This document shows, one piece after another, positions 5,254 to 11,701 of a stretch of DNA of 55,917 nt. Source of the DNA: a virus; the IMG/VR virus record IMGVR_UViG_3300031379_000003, positions 1 through 55,917 of that record. The stretch is one strand, 5' to 3'. A model generated the notes under the pieces. The model was not told where the DNA came from. It ran no database searches and was given only the letters and a program-made list of their open reading frames with translations. Numbering within the stretch: position 1 is the first letter of the stretch; each line of letters starts with the position of its first letter. The position numbers and the translations under genes were made by a program.

Positions 5254-5289
5254 ACTGCTATTTTGGGCAGGTTATTAGCGGCGTTAGGA
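5220..5289 (+). repeat. attC site 11, right end of the array (70 bp)
   Basis: R'' ATCTAAC is the exact complement of GTTAGAT at the cassette start. R' GTTAGGA also supplies the AGGAG Shine-Dalgarno of the following gene. The hairpin is CCCAAAATA-loop-TATTTTGGG. No further attC follows within the next gene length. Confidence 0.9.
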
Positions 5290-5297
5290 GATAAGTA

Positions 5298-5666
5298 ATG
5301 GAAGATAGACCAGAAACATTGCCAAGTAAAACAACTAAAATCAAGACAGGCTATGGCAATCTTTATGTAAACGTAACTTTTAAAGAGGATAAACCATTTG
5401 AAGTATTTGCATTTATGGGAAAAAGTGGTGGGAGTTTAATGGCAAAATCTGAAACAATAGGCAGACTTTGCTCGTTAGCTCTCAGGAATAGTATCCCTCT
5501 TGAAGATATTATTAAACAATTAAAAGATATTATGGATGATAAGCCTCTTTATGTAGGAAAAGGCTTAGTAAAGTCTATCCCTGATGCTATTGCACAAGTG
5601 CTTGAAAAATATATTAAGGAAGTAGGAAGCAGTAAAAAAAAAGAAAAGAGTAACCTAAAGAACTAG
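5298..5666 (+). CDS. TSCPD-domain protein
   Basis: 122 residues. NLYVNVTFKEDKPFEVFAF, then MGKSGG..ETIGRLCSLALRN and a C-terminal SIPDAIAQVLEKYI, match the TSCPD domain found at the C-terminus of vitamin-B12-dependent ribonucleotide reductases and as stand-alone proteins. Here the usual T-S-C-P-D reads KSIPD, so the cysteine is missing. The role may be regulatory or structural in nucleotide metabolism. Its Shine-Dalgarno lies in the R' core of attC site 11. It has no attC of its own, so it is either the resident gene flanking the array or a cassette that lost its site. Confidence 0.75.
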   Translation: MEDRPETLPSKTTKIKTGYGNLYVNVTFKEDKPFEVFAFMGKSGGSLMAKSETIGRLCSLALRNSIPLEDIIKQLKDIMDDKPLYVGKGLVKSIPDAIAQVLEKYIKEVGSSKKKEKSNLKN

Positions 5667-5688
5667 AAAACACTGAAAGTTAATTCTT

Positions 5689-7233
5689 ATGACCCATCAC
5701 AAAACCCACAAAAGAGCTAAAGTCGTAGGTGCCCCCGGAACAGGCAAGACCACCTACCTTCTTAAACTCATCGAGCAGGCCGCTAAAAGATATGATCCTG
5801 AACGAATAGGTGCCGTATCTCTAACCAATGCAGCAATCGAAGAAATGAGAGACCGGGTAAAAAAACAGACGGGCCTGCCCAGAGAAGCTGCTAAAAATAT
5901 TCGTACCATACACTCCACATGTTTTAATCTTCTTGAGCTAAAAAAAGAAAAGGTAGCAGACAAAAAGATCAAGGAATTCAATGAAGCTTACCCTGAATGG
6001 AGAATGCCTCTCAATGTAGAAATAACTGAGAGGGATGAATTTAAGGAAGATACCGACAAACATACCCCAGAACAGAATAAACGCCGGTTTGCTGAAATTC
6101 AAATGCTGAGACATCAGATGGTACCTTTCAAAGAATGGTCGGATCTACGTCTTAAAAGTATGTACACGGATTGGCAGAACTGGATGAGAGAAAATGATTA
6201 TACAGACTTTACTGGAATGCTCGAAAAAACTTTAGAATCAAAGCTTGGGCCAGATATAGATATCCTTATGGTAGATGAAGCACAGGATATGTCCAGATTA
6301 TCTGTAAATTTATTAGAAATGTGGGGAAAAGATACAGTTTCAACGGTCTATGTAGGTGATTCTGATCAGGCAATTCTGAGATTCGCGGGGGCAGTACCCG
6401 AAGCCTTTGTAAACTTAAATCATACATGGATGAAGATTCTAGGTAAATCCTACAGGGTGCCTAAAAAAGTTCATGAGTATGCCATGGAGGTAATCAGTCA
6501 AATAAAAAATAGGGAAGATGTAACATATGAACCAACTAGGATAGAGGGCTCAGTAATAAGATGCACAGAACCAGATTTGAGTTTAGATGGAACTCATATG
6601 ATTTTGGGGAGATGTAATTATCATCTTAACCGCTGGCGACATTATCTGTTGAGAAATAGAGTTATGTGGCACAATCCCTATAGACCTAGAGATATGGTCT
6701 ATAATCCTTTAAATACTAAGGTATGGAGAGCAGCCAGGAACTATGTAAAATTAGGAAGAGGAGAGGTAATAAACTCCAATGATTTTATACATATGACTCG
6801 GAACGTGATTGCAGATGGAAATATTATAAGAGGAATGAAGACTCAGGTTGAAGATATGAAGCTCGATAAAGAGATAGATATGTTCGGAGTAATATCATCT
6901 GGAATATTTACGAAAGAATTTTTAACTTTTGAAAAAACCCTGGAGGAAGTTTTTAAGTTAGTTGGTCAGAGTGGAGAAATGCTAAAGAACTGTGAAGATG
7001 TGATGGAAGAGCCAAAGGTAATTTTAGGTACTTTTCACTCGGTTAAGGGAGGAGAAGCGGATCACGTCTGGTTGGATATGGGAACCTCACCGGAATGTCT
7101 ACGAAGCTGTATTAACAATGTAGAACAATTTTACGATGAAGTCAGGGTAGCTTATGTAGGAATTACTAGAGCCAAGGAAAGTGTAGGATTGCTTAATAGT
7201 TATGGAATAAAAGGACAGGTATGGGGGATGTAG
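5689..7233 (+). CDS. Superfamily 1 DNA helicase, UvrD/PcrA-like
   Basis: 514 residues. Walker A GAPGTGKT at residues 14-21; motif II VDEAQD at 195-200; motif III YVGDSDQAILRFAGA; motif IV-like KSYRVPKKV; motif V GTFHSVKGGEAD; motif VI YVGITRAKE. These cover the whole SF1A set. At 514 residues it is shorter than cellular UvrD (about 720), as phage versions often are. It should be an ATP-dependent 3'-5' helicase for phage replication or recombination. Translation starts at ATG 5689 with only a weak Shine-Dalgarno. Confidence 0.92.
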   Translation: MTHHKTHKRAKVVGAPGTGKTTYLLKLIEQAAKRYDPERIGAVSLTNAAIEEMRDRVKKQTGLPREAAKNIRTIHSTCFNLLELKKEKVADKKIKEFNEAYPEWRMPLNVEITERDEFKEDTDKHTPEQNKRRFAEIQMLRHQMVPFKEWSDLRLKSMYTDWQNWMRENDYTDFTGMLEKTLESKLGPDIDILMVDEAQDMSRLSVNLLEMWGKDTVSTVYVGDSDQAILRFAGAVPEAFVNLNHTWMKILGKSYRVPKKVHEYAMEVISQIKNREDVTYEPTRIEGSVIRCTEPDLSLDGTHMILGRCNYHLNRWRHYLLRNRVMWHNPYRPRDMVYNPLNTKVWRAARNYVKLGRGEVINSNDFIHMTRNVIADGNIIRGMKTQVEDMKLDKEIDMFGVISSGIFTKEFLTFEKTLEEVFKLVGQSGEMLKNCEDVMEEPKVILGTFHSVKGGEADHVWLDMGTSPECLRSCINNVEQFYDEVRVAYVGITRAKESVGLLNSYGIKGQVWGM

Positions 7234-7269
7234 AGGAAATATTTGATAAGATAGAGGAGAAAAATAGCT

Positions 7270-7521
7270 ATGAATAAATGTTTTGCATGTAAAAAAACAA
7301 TTTGGCCTTGGCAGAGAACAGGATTCAATTCCACCTGGCATAAAAAATGCACTGAGGTCTGGGATAAGGGATACGAGAAGGCTTATGAATTTTGTACCAG
7401 AGAAAACTACCTACATGGATTGCCAACACCTACTCAGTTATATAATCGACGAGGTTCGATAGGCGAAATGCTACCCGAAAATGAATGGAGAGGTGATCAG
7501 AGAATATCAAAAGGATACTAG
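7270..7521 (+). CDS. Hypothetical protein with a zinc-binding start
   Basis: 83 residues, ATG 7270, with GAGGAG upstream. CFACKKTIW followed by WHKKC gives a CxxC...HxxxC pattern that could bind zinc. The rest is aromatic and charged with no known domain. It follows the helicase by 36 bp in the same orientation. Confidence 0.65.
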   Translation: MNKCFACKKTIWPWQRTGFNSTWHKKCTEVWDKGYEKAYEFCTRENYLHGLPTPTQLYNRRGSIGEMLPENEWRGDQRISKGY

Positions 7522-7529
7522 AAAACTCT

Positions 7530-7718
7530 ATGAAAGATTTTAACTGGAAACTACTCTATGGGTTCATAAGCCAGAAATTGATCTGGATCCGAATTAAAAA
7601 AAATTATGAACTAGCCTTTGGACAAACACCATTATTTTTTTCTGAGCGTTATGGTTATAAGAAACACATACCATTATTGTTTGGATGGCGAATGATTTTG
7701 TTAAAGAAAGGATTTTGA
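7530..7718 (+). CDS. Hypothetical basic aromatic protein
   Basis: 62 residues, ATG 7530, 8 bp after the preceding stop; the Shine-Dalgarno is weak. Rich in aromatic and basic residues (WIRIKKNYELAF, LLFGWRMILLKKGF). Ends 1 bp before the next ATG. No family recognised. Confidence 0.5.
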   Translation: MKDFNWKLLYGFISQKLIWIRIKKNYELAFGQTPLFFSERYGYKKHIPLLFGWRMILLKKGF

Positions 7719-7719
7719 G

Positions 7720-7917
7720 ATGAAACCTAAAGACATGACATTAGGAGAAGTTCTGATTGAATTTGTTGAGGCCTACGTGAAGTATAACTCACTTGTTTAT
7801 GGTCAAGTAGGACTTAGTGATTACCCTACAGCAGAATACGATAAAATGCATGAGCTTCGCAAAGAGTTGTTATCACAATTAAATTTTGTTGAGACAATAT
7901 TTAAAAAGGAAAATTAA
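7720..7917 (+). CDS. Hypothetical helical protein
   Basis: 65 residues, ATG 7720, with AAAGGA upstream inside the previous gene. Predicted as two helices around a YDKMHELRKELLSQL segment. No family recognised. Part of a closely spaced run of small genes downstream of the helicase. Confidence 0.6.
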   Translation: MKPKDMTLGEVLIEFVEAYVKYNSLVYGQVGLSDYPTAEYDKMHELRKELLSQLNFVETIFKKEN

Positions 7918-7920
7918 ATT

Positions 7921-8154
7921 ATGCCTATGAATTTTTCAGATATGAAGAGCCTAAAAATGGCTGCAAGAGTTCACAAATTCAGAAAGCTTGATTCAGAAGA
8001 AACAGAAGAAGATTACCGTGAAGCCTTAGCGAATTATGTTGAATCAGCAGACCCTATTGAAGCTGAGGAAATACGTAATAAGGTAGGATGGGATAAGTTT
8101 ACGGATGAACAAAATGAAGATATGCTAAGACGAAATAGATTTGTAGTAGGATAA
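7921..8154 (+). CDS. Hypothetical acidic protein
   Basis: 77 residues, ATG 7921, 3 bp after the previous stop. Acidic helical protein (EETEEDYREALANYVESADPIEAEEIRNKVGWDKF, split here only by function-neutral loops). No recognised domain. Confidence 0.6.
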   Translation: MPMNFSDMKSLKMAARVHKFRKLDSEETEEDYREALANYVESADPIEAEEIRNKVGWDKFTDEQNEDMLRRNRFVVG

Positions 8155-8171
8155 AGAAGGGGAGAATTAGT

Positions 8172-8639
8172 ATGGAAGAGAAAACTAAAGACCCAGAAAC
8201 TTTAAAAGCAGAAGTTAAAAAATTATGTGATGAACACTGGAATTATGTAAAAGGAGTATTGATAGCAGGTGAAGAACCAGCTGAACCTTTTAGCACAGAA
8301 GAAAAGAAACTAGCCGTTATTGAATTTCATTACAAAACAGCTTTTGAGCATGGGTTCAAGCACGGAAAGGAATCGGTATTAAAAGCAGTAGAAACAGCAC
8401 AGAAAATCATAAATCAGACAGTTTCTAAAATGAGATTTTCTAATCTGAAAAACTCTGTAGAAAAACAGGATATCACGAATGCCCGAAAAGTAATACACGA
8501 TGCCCTTGAAACTGATAAAGATCTTGAGCGTATCTACATTAATGACATGACAATGTTTTTGAATAATAGATACAAAATTACTGATCCTAAAGAACGAAAT
8601 ATGACAGCTAAAGATCTATTGAGAATAATATTTTATTAA
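8172..8639 (+). CDS. Hypothetical helical protein
   Basis: 155 residues, ATG 8172, behind GGGGAG. The central segment FEHGFKHGKESVLKAVETA resembles helical stretches in phage proteins that follow replication genes. The C-terminal half is also helical. No catalytic motif seen; function unknown. Confidence 0.65.
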   Translation: MEEKTKDPETLKAEVKKLCDEHWNYVKGVLIAGEEPAEPFSTEEKKLAVIEFHYKTAFEHGFKHGKESVLKAVETAQKIINQTVSKMRFSNLKNSVEKQDITNARKVIHDALETDKDLERIYINDMTMFLNNRYKITDPKERNMTAKDLLRIIFY

Positions 8640-8641
8640 AC

Positions 8642-8995
8642 ATGCTCGTTTTCAATAAACACGGAATCCGAATTCTTGATTCACACACTCTGAATAAAAC
8701 CAGGAGTATAGCAGGCAAAATTCGCCTCTCCAGGGAGTATGTAGAATGGGCGGTAAAAATACTGGAAAGAGATCGAGGTAAATGTCAGAGCTGCGGGAGA
8801 AGAAAGTTAATTCAGGTTCATCATAAAAAATCATTGAGTAAAATAATTGATGAAAAAAAAATATTAACTTTGAAAGATGCCAGGAAGTGTAGAGAATTAT
8901 GGGATGTTAGTAACAGTGAGGTTTTGTGTGAGAAGTGTCATGCGGGGAAGCATATTATAAAGGAAGAAGAATTATGGAGAGAAAATATAATATAA
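8642..8995 (+). CDS. HNH endonuclease
   Basis: 117 residues. CQSCG, then VHHKK, then N and CEKCHAGKH form the HNH/zinc arrangement: two CxxC zinc pairs flank the beta-beta-alpha-metal motif, with the first catalytic histidine at IQVHH. A basic N-terminal region may bind DNA. Compact HNH proteins in phages act in packaging or as free-standing homing nucleases. This one is not adjacent to the terminase or an intron, so its role is unclear. Confidence 0.85.
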   Translation: MLVFNKHGIRILDSHTLNKTRSIAGKIRLSREYVEWAVKILERDRGKCQSCGRRKLIQVHHKKSLSKIIDEKKILTLKDARKCRELWDVSNSEVLCEKCHAGKHIIKEEELWRENII

Positions 8996-9273
8996 TTTCA
9001 GAACAAAGAATCCTTTTTGTTATTGTCTTTATCCTAATCGGAATCCTTTTCTATTTCAGCTATCAAAATAAGTCCAGCTGGAATTTGCAAGTTGATATCA
9101 ATAATGCTCTACTGAAAAAGAGTCCTGATATCCCGATCTGGCGTTCACAATTAAAGATCAACGAAGTTGTAATAGAAAGATTTCACTGGCTTGAAAAGAA
9201 TGGATATGAACTTACTCCTCTTCTTTCACAAAAAATTAAAGATTATATGCTTCCGCAAAAGGAGGAAAAATGA
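8974..9273 (+). CDS. Membrane-anchored small protein
   Basis: 99 residues from ATG 8974, chosen for AAGGAAG 9 bp upstream. It overlaps the HNH gene by 22 bp. One transmembrane helix (about residues 14-33: ILFVIVFILIGILFYFS) follows a short N-terminus; the remaining 65 residues are soluble. No family recognised. Confidence 0.65.
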   Translation: MERKYNIISEQRILFVIVFILIGILFYFSYQNKSSWNLQVDINNALLKKSPDIPIWRSQLKINEVVIERFHWLEKNGYELTPLLSQKIKDYMLPQKEEK

Positions 9274-9458
9274 ATGTCAAAATATTTTTTACAGCTGATG
9301 TAGATAGAACAAAGACTTTTGAAGAGATGGTTAATGAATGGTTTTCAGATCATCCTGATATTAAAGTAAAGTTTACTACACAAAGTGAATGTGAAGAAAA
9401 CATTACCCTCTCGATCTTTTATATTGAGGATGTTATGAAAGGTGGAGCTGAGGAATAA
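9270..9458 (+). CDS. Hypothetical small protein
   Basis: 62 residues, ATGA overlap with the upstream gene, and AAAGGAGG just before it. Alpha/beta character with acidic patches. Its last codons (GCTGAGGAATAA) belong to the first copy of a short repeat that continues to 9505. No domain recognised. Confidence 0.6.
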   Translation: MNVKIFFTADVDRTKTFEEMVNEWFSDHPDIKVKFTTQSECEENITLSIFYIEDVMKGGAEE

Positions 9459-9516
9459 CAAAAAAAAAGTAAGATCGAGGAATAACAAAAAAACAAGTCG
9501 AAGAATAATGAAAGTC
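9450..9516 (+). repeat. Three short tandem repeats carrying a Shine-Dalgarno
   Basis: Units at 9450-9476, 9477-9499 and 9500-9516 begin GAGGAATAAC, GAGGAATAAC and GAAGAATAAT and are A-rich. The last unit leads directly into the ATG at 9508. The repeat duplicates a ribosome-binding site plus stop codon, probably by slippage. Confidence 0.6.
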
Positions 9517-9723
9517 AAAGTACTTGGTCTAACCAAAAGTAATTGGATTGAAGCTCTGACAACTGAATATATTGAGATTCTTTGTAAATCAAAAAGAAAA
9601 GATGTTAGAGCTTTTATTGGAAAAACTTTGAATCTTTGGATTGATGCAGACGAATTTAGGGTTATTAAAAGAAAAATACGAAAAACGCTTCGCGCAAAAA
9701 AATACGATGATAATCGAGACTAA
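9508..9723 (+). CDS. Hypothetical basic protein
   Basis: 71 residues from ATG 9508. A longer frame from ATG 9442 would translate the A-rich repeat and is less likely. Basic C-terminus (RVIKRKIRKTLRAKK). Could be a small nucleic-acid-binding protein; nothing specific recognised. Overlaps the next gene by 17 bp. Confidence 0.55.
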   Translation: MKVKVLGLTKSNWIEALTTEYIEILCKSKRKDVRAFIGKTLNLWIDADEFRVIKRKIRKTLRAKKYDDNRD

Positions 9724-10024
9724 GCAACGGCTAAGCTTTTTTATAGATTCTAGTTCTGGGATAAGAGTATCTTATAATAAATCTAAAGAGGAACTTTCTT
9801 TTTCCGGCTGGTATGATATTATTTCCACCATCAAAGGAGAAAGCATAAGTTTTATAGACTTCTGCAAGTTTCTCGGAATTGAGAAAAAGACTTTAAGAAA
9901 AATACTAGAAGTAATTCCAGAAAAAAACAACTTAGAATGGGAAATTCCGCAAGAGATAAAAGATCGAGCTAAACAAAAAGTAGATTACGGGGAGAAACTC
10001 AAGGAAAGTTTGAAGGAGAAATAA
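9707..10024 (+). CDS. Hypothetical protein
   Basis: 105 residues from ATG 9707; an in-frame ATG at 9641 lies deep inside the previous gene. The middle (SFIDFCKFLGIEKKTLRKILEVI) looks like a helix-turn-helix segment, so DNA binding is possible. The stop TAA at 10022-10024 is followed in the same frame by another open frame. Confidence 0.6.
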   Translation: MIIETKQRLSFFIDSSSGIRVSYNKSKEELSFSGWYDIISTIKGESISFIDFCKFLGIEKKTLRKILEVIPEKNNLEWEIPQEIKDRAKQKVDYGEKLKESLKEK

Positions 10025-10240
10025 ATAAATAACGTAAATATAAAAGAAGGTGATTGGGTTACATTTCCAGCAATACTTGGTACAGCATCAAATCTTTCTC
10101 GATCAGGATATGTGGAGTTTTTAAAACCACCATATGCTCGAGTGGTAGTTACATATGGGCGAAAAAAATTCCGAATGCACTTTAAAATTACAGAGCTTGA
10201 ATACTCAAAAAAATTAAATGATATAATGCCGACCATTTAA
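10025..10240 (+). CDS. ORF with Shine-Dalgarno but no standard start (AUA or readthrough)
   Basis: The frame is open from 10025 to TAA 10240 (71 codons) but has no ATG, GTG or TTG before codon 30. A strong AAGGAG (10013-10018) lies 6 bp before ATA 10025, the ideal spacing, so an AUA start is plausible. Because it is in the same frame as 9707-10024, readthrough of TAA is the alternative. The product has a KEGDWVTFPAILG start like a small SH3-like barrel and ends NDIMPTI. A decayed start is also possible. Confidence 0.45.
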   Translation: MNNVNIKEGDWVTFPAILGTASNLSRSGYVEFLKPPYARVVVTYGRKKFRMHFKITELEYSKKLNDIMPTI

Positions 10241-10254
10241 ATAACTGTCAGAAT

Positions 10255-10300
10255 TTGACTTGAGTGAAAAAAAGTTATATGAATGCTAGCTATAACTTTT
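10255..10300 (+). promoter_or_regulatory. Promoter with an overlapping inverted repeat
   Basis: TTGACT (10255-10260), 17 bp, then TATGAA (10278-10283) resembles a sigma70 promoter. A perfect 10-bp inverted repeat, AAAAGTTATA (10270-10279) and TATAACTTTT (10291-10300), overlaps the -10 region and fits an operator. It would drive the 10302 gene, the membrane protein, the tRNA and the structured RNA. Confidence 0.5.
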
Positions 10301-10301
10301 C

Positions 10302-10631
10302 TTGGGTCAATACTACTTGTATCATGAATTTTATAAATGGACTTGGACAGCAGTACTAAAAAGAGCAATAAAGGATTTGTCTTCACCAAGCAGCAGAATT
10401 CGGAAGAGTGCTCTGCGATGGTTCTTAAGCGATGAAATTGATATTAACACATTTCGTGGAGTTTGTTTTACTTTAGATTACAATGCTGATGATTTTAGAG
10501 AAAAGTTATTTAAGAAGTATGGGATTGATAAGACTGCATTTAGATCTTTGGAAAAGAAGAGTACCTTGAAAGCCTGGGTCGGAAAAACTAAGTTGGAAAA
10601 GAAGCGGTTGAAGAAGAGGAAGAAGAAATGA
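10302..10631 (+). CDS. Hypothetical basic protein, probable TTG start
   Basis: 109 residues. The only start near the open end of the frame is TTG 10302; no Shine-Dalgarno is seen, so initiation may be leaderless from the promoter just upstream. The product has aromatic helices (YHEFYKWTWTAVLKRAI) and a strongly basic tail, suggesting nucleic-acid binding. A different frame opens at ATG 10279 but stops after 26 codons. Family unknown. Overlaps the next gene by 4 bp (ATGA). Confidence 0.55.
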   Translation: MGQYYLYHEFYKWTWTAVLKRAIKDLSSPSSRIRKSALRWFLSDEIDINTFRGVCFTLDYNADDFREKLFKKYGIDKTAFRSLEKKSTLKAWVGKTKLEKKRLKKRKKK

Positions 10632-10795
10632 GTAATCAGATTTTTTTCATAATTATTCTGTGTGCAGTTTATATAGGTGTACTAACTATTATCATTGGGC
10701 GTCAGTTACAAACGATAATAGATCTACTAGACGATTTGGTTGATAGAACACCATTAGACCATACAAATTTCAAAACTCAGAAAAGAAAACGATAA
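10628..10795 (+). CDS. Small single-span membrane protein
   Basis: 55 residues, ATGA overlap with the upstream gene. Residues 5-24 (IFFIIILCAVYIGVLTIII) form one transmembrane helix near the N-terminus, followed by a cytoplasm-sized polar tail ending KTQKRKR. The tRNA gene begins 3 bp after the stop. Function unknown. Confidence 0.65.
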   Translation: MSNQIFFIIILCAVYIGVLTIIIGRQLQTIIDLLDDLVDRTPLDHTNFKTQKRKR

Positions 10796-10798
10796 TAT

Positions 10799-10872
10799 CT
10801 GGGTGTAGCTCAGTCTGGTTGAGCGCCTGCTTTGGGAGCAGAAAGTCGCTGGTTCAAATCCAGCCACCCGGA
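10799..10872 (+). tRNA. tRNA-Pro (anticodon UGG)
   Basis: A full cloverleaf can be drawn. The acceptor CTGGGTG/CACCCGG has one G-U pair; the D-arm is GCTC/GAGC, the anticodon loop TTTGGGA gives anticodon TGG, and the T-arm GCTGG-TTCAAAT-CCAGC is standard. One C-A mismatch closes the anticodon stem. CCA is not encoded. The discriminator is A72. It reads CCA (and by wobble other CCN) codons and probably supplements the host pool. Confidence 0.92.
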
Positions 10873-10884
10873 CTTAAAATATTC

Positions 10885-11016
10885 TGGAGAGCGCTTAATT
10901 TTTGCTTGGTCGATTCAAACCTTGAATACGTTCTGACACGACATTACAAGGTTTAGGTGTCAGGGACCAGATGAGATGGTGAAGAGCCTATCATTAAAAA
11001 AACTAGGTGCTCTCCA
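10885..11016 (+). ncRNA. Structured RNA candidate with an H-type pseudoknot
   Basis: A 13-bp closing helix (10885-10897 with 11004-11016, three G-U pairs) encloses several elements. These are a 6-bp helix (10906-10911/10965-10970), two interleaved perfect helices AAACCTTG/CAAGGTTT (10917-10924/10947-10954) and CTGACAC/GTGTCAG (10933-10939/10957-10963), and a hairpin 10975-10979/10988-10992. The order A-B-A'-B' is a pseudoknot. It lies 12 bp after the tRNA and ends 24 bp before the ATG of 11040. It could be a leader element of that gene or a processed RNA. It does not match a class I recognise. Confidence 0.7.
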
Positions 11017-11039
11017 TTAAGAAAAAAGGATACAACGAT

Positions 11040-11264
11040 ATGAAAATTTATGCAATAGCGACGCTCAAAAATGAAAATTCTGGACATGGAGATTATCGTA
11101 GTGAACTTAGCATATGTCAATATCTTCACTCCGTAGTGGAAGGAATTGGAATGGAGACTTTTCATCCGGCCTTTAAGGATAAAGGACTAGCACAAAAGTA
11201 TTTGGATGAATTAAAATGGAATCATGATAAAAAGATTGTTGAACTTGAGCTTATTGAAATATAA
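11040..11264 (+). CDS. Hypothetical small protein
   Basis: 74 residues from ATG 11040 with AAAGGA about 9 bp upstream. Compact alpha/beta layout: MKIYAIATLKN strand, a central helix and KKIVELELIEI strand. No family recognised. It is the first gene after the structured RNA and might be under its control. Confidence 0.65.
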   Translation: MKIYAIATLKNENSGHGDYRSELSICQYLHSVVEGIGMETFHPAFKDKGLAQKYLDELKWNHDKKIVELELIEI

Positions 11265-11701
11265 TAAAACAATGCTCAAAAATATACTAATAAATTAAAT
11301 TCTTTATAATAATTTTCCACTTCACCCTCTCCCTAGAGGTTAGGCACAATCATTTTTATCTCGTTGGTAGCAATGCGGGCTGATTCAGGTTTGTGCTGTA
11401 AAAATGTTTGGCTTGGGTTAGACTCCTTTCGACAAGACTGGATGTCACGTCTGCCAGTTCAATTGCTATATACACTCATCTACCTTGCTCATCTACCTCG
11501 CTCATTTATTTCGTTCATCTACCTCAATCACCCATTTTGCTCACTCCGTCTCGTTCATCCATCTTAATTATTACCTCAATCAAAACTATCCATTTTTATC
11601 TTAACTACTTCTCTTAACTACCCCCCTATAACTTATTTCTTGCCTTTTTCTTTCAACTCAGTTATTTAAAAAAAAGTCACTATAGTAAAAAAACTAAAAA
11701 C
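11265..11701 (+). other. Non-coding stretch upstream of the terminase
   Basis: No convincing gene in 437 bp. The left half holds a weak stem GGCACAA/TTGTGCT (around 11343 and 11392) and a short nested pair AGAC..GTCT / CTGG..CCAG (11433-11461). The right half is a pyrimidine-rich repeat tract. Its position just before the terminase small subunit makes it a candidate packaging or late-promoter region; I see no clear cos or pac consensus. Confidence 0.55.
11473..11660 (+). repeat. Degenerate pyrimidine-rich tandem repeats
   Basis: Roughly 13-15-bp units related to CTCATCTACCTCG recur from 11473 and decay rightwards (CTCATCTACCTTG, CTCATCTACCTCG, CTCATTTATTTCG, TTCATCTACCTCAAT, and later TTCATCCATCTTAAT). 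The plus strand has almost no G. Such a polypyrimidine/polypurine tract is unlike the surrounding A-rich coding DNA. Confidence 0.6.

Larger units (their letters stand above)
1879..5289 (+). mobile_element. Array of eleven integron gene cassettes without an integrase
   Basis: Eleven attC sites (58-72 bp) alternate with eleven small same-strand ORFs. Each site has an R'' core ending in AAC, an imperfect hairpin with extrahelical bases and an R' core GTTNNNN. Cassettes join at G/TT of each R'. For ten cassettes the first six bases can be joined to the preceding G and compared with that cassette's own R''. Seven are perfect 7-base complements (sites 5, 6, 7, 8, 10 and 11, and the G-restored cassette 10 boundary counted in site 10; sites 2, 3 and 9 match 6 of 7, site 4 5 of 7). 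Cassettes are about 207-619 bp. No tyrosine-recombinase gene is visible in the window, so mobility would need a host integrase. Confidence 0.9.

Noticed and set aside
2034-5289. CRISPR array
   Set aside because: The repeats are not identical, contain hairpins with different loops, and the spacers are full genes with ribosome-binding sites.
5641-5690. A twelfth attC after the TSCPD gene
   Set aside because: The cassette start TTAGGA predicts R'' TCCTAAC. The region has only GAGTAAC and GTTAATT about 30 bp apart, with no hairpin arms.
10279-10359. Programmed frameshift from ATG 10279 into the 10302 gene
   Set aside because: No canonical slippery heptamer at the overlap; a TTG start is simpler.
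10885-11016. Group I intron, tmRNA or HDV-like ribozyme
   Set aside because: Too short and lacking the conserved group I P7 core, the tmRNA tag frame or the HDV nested pseudoknot sequence. The helices drawn fit none of these.
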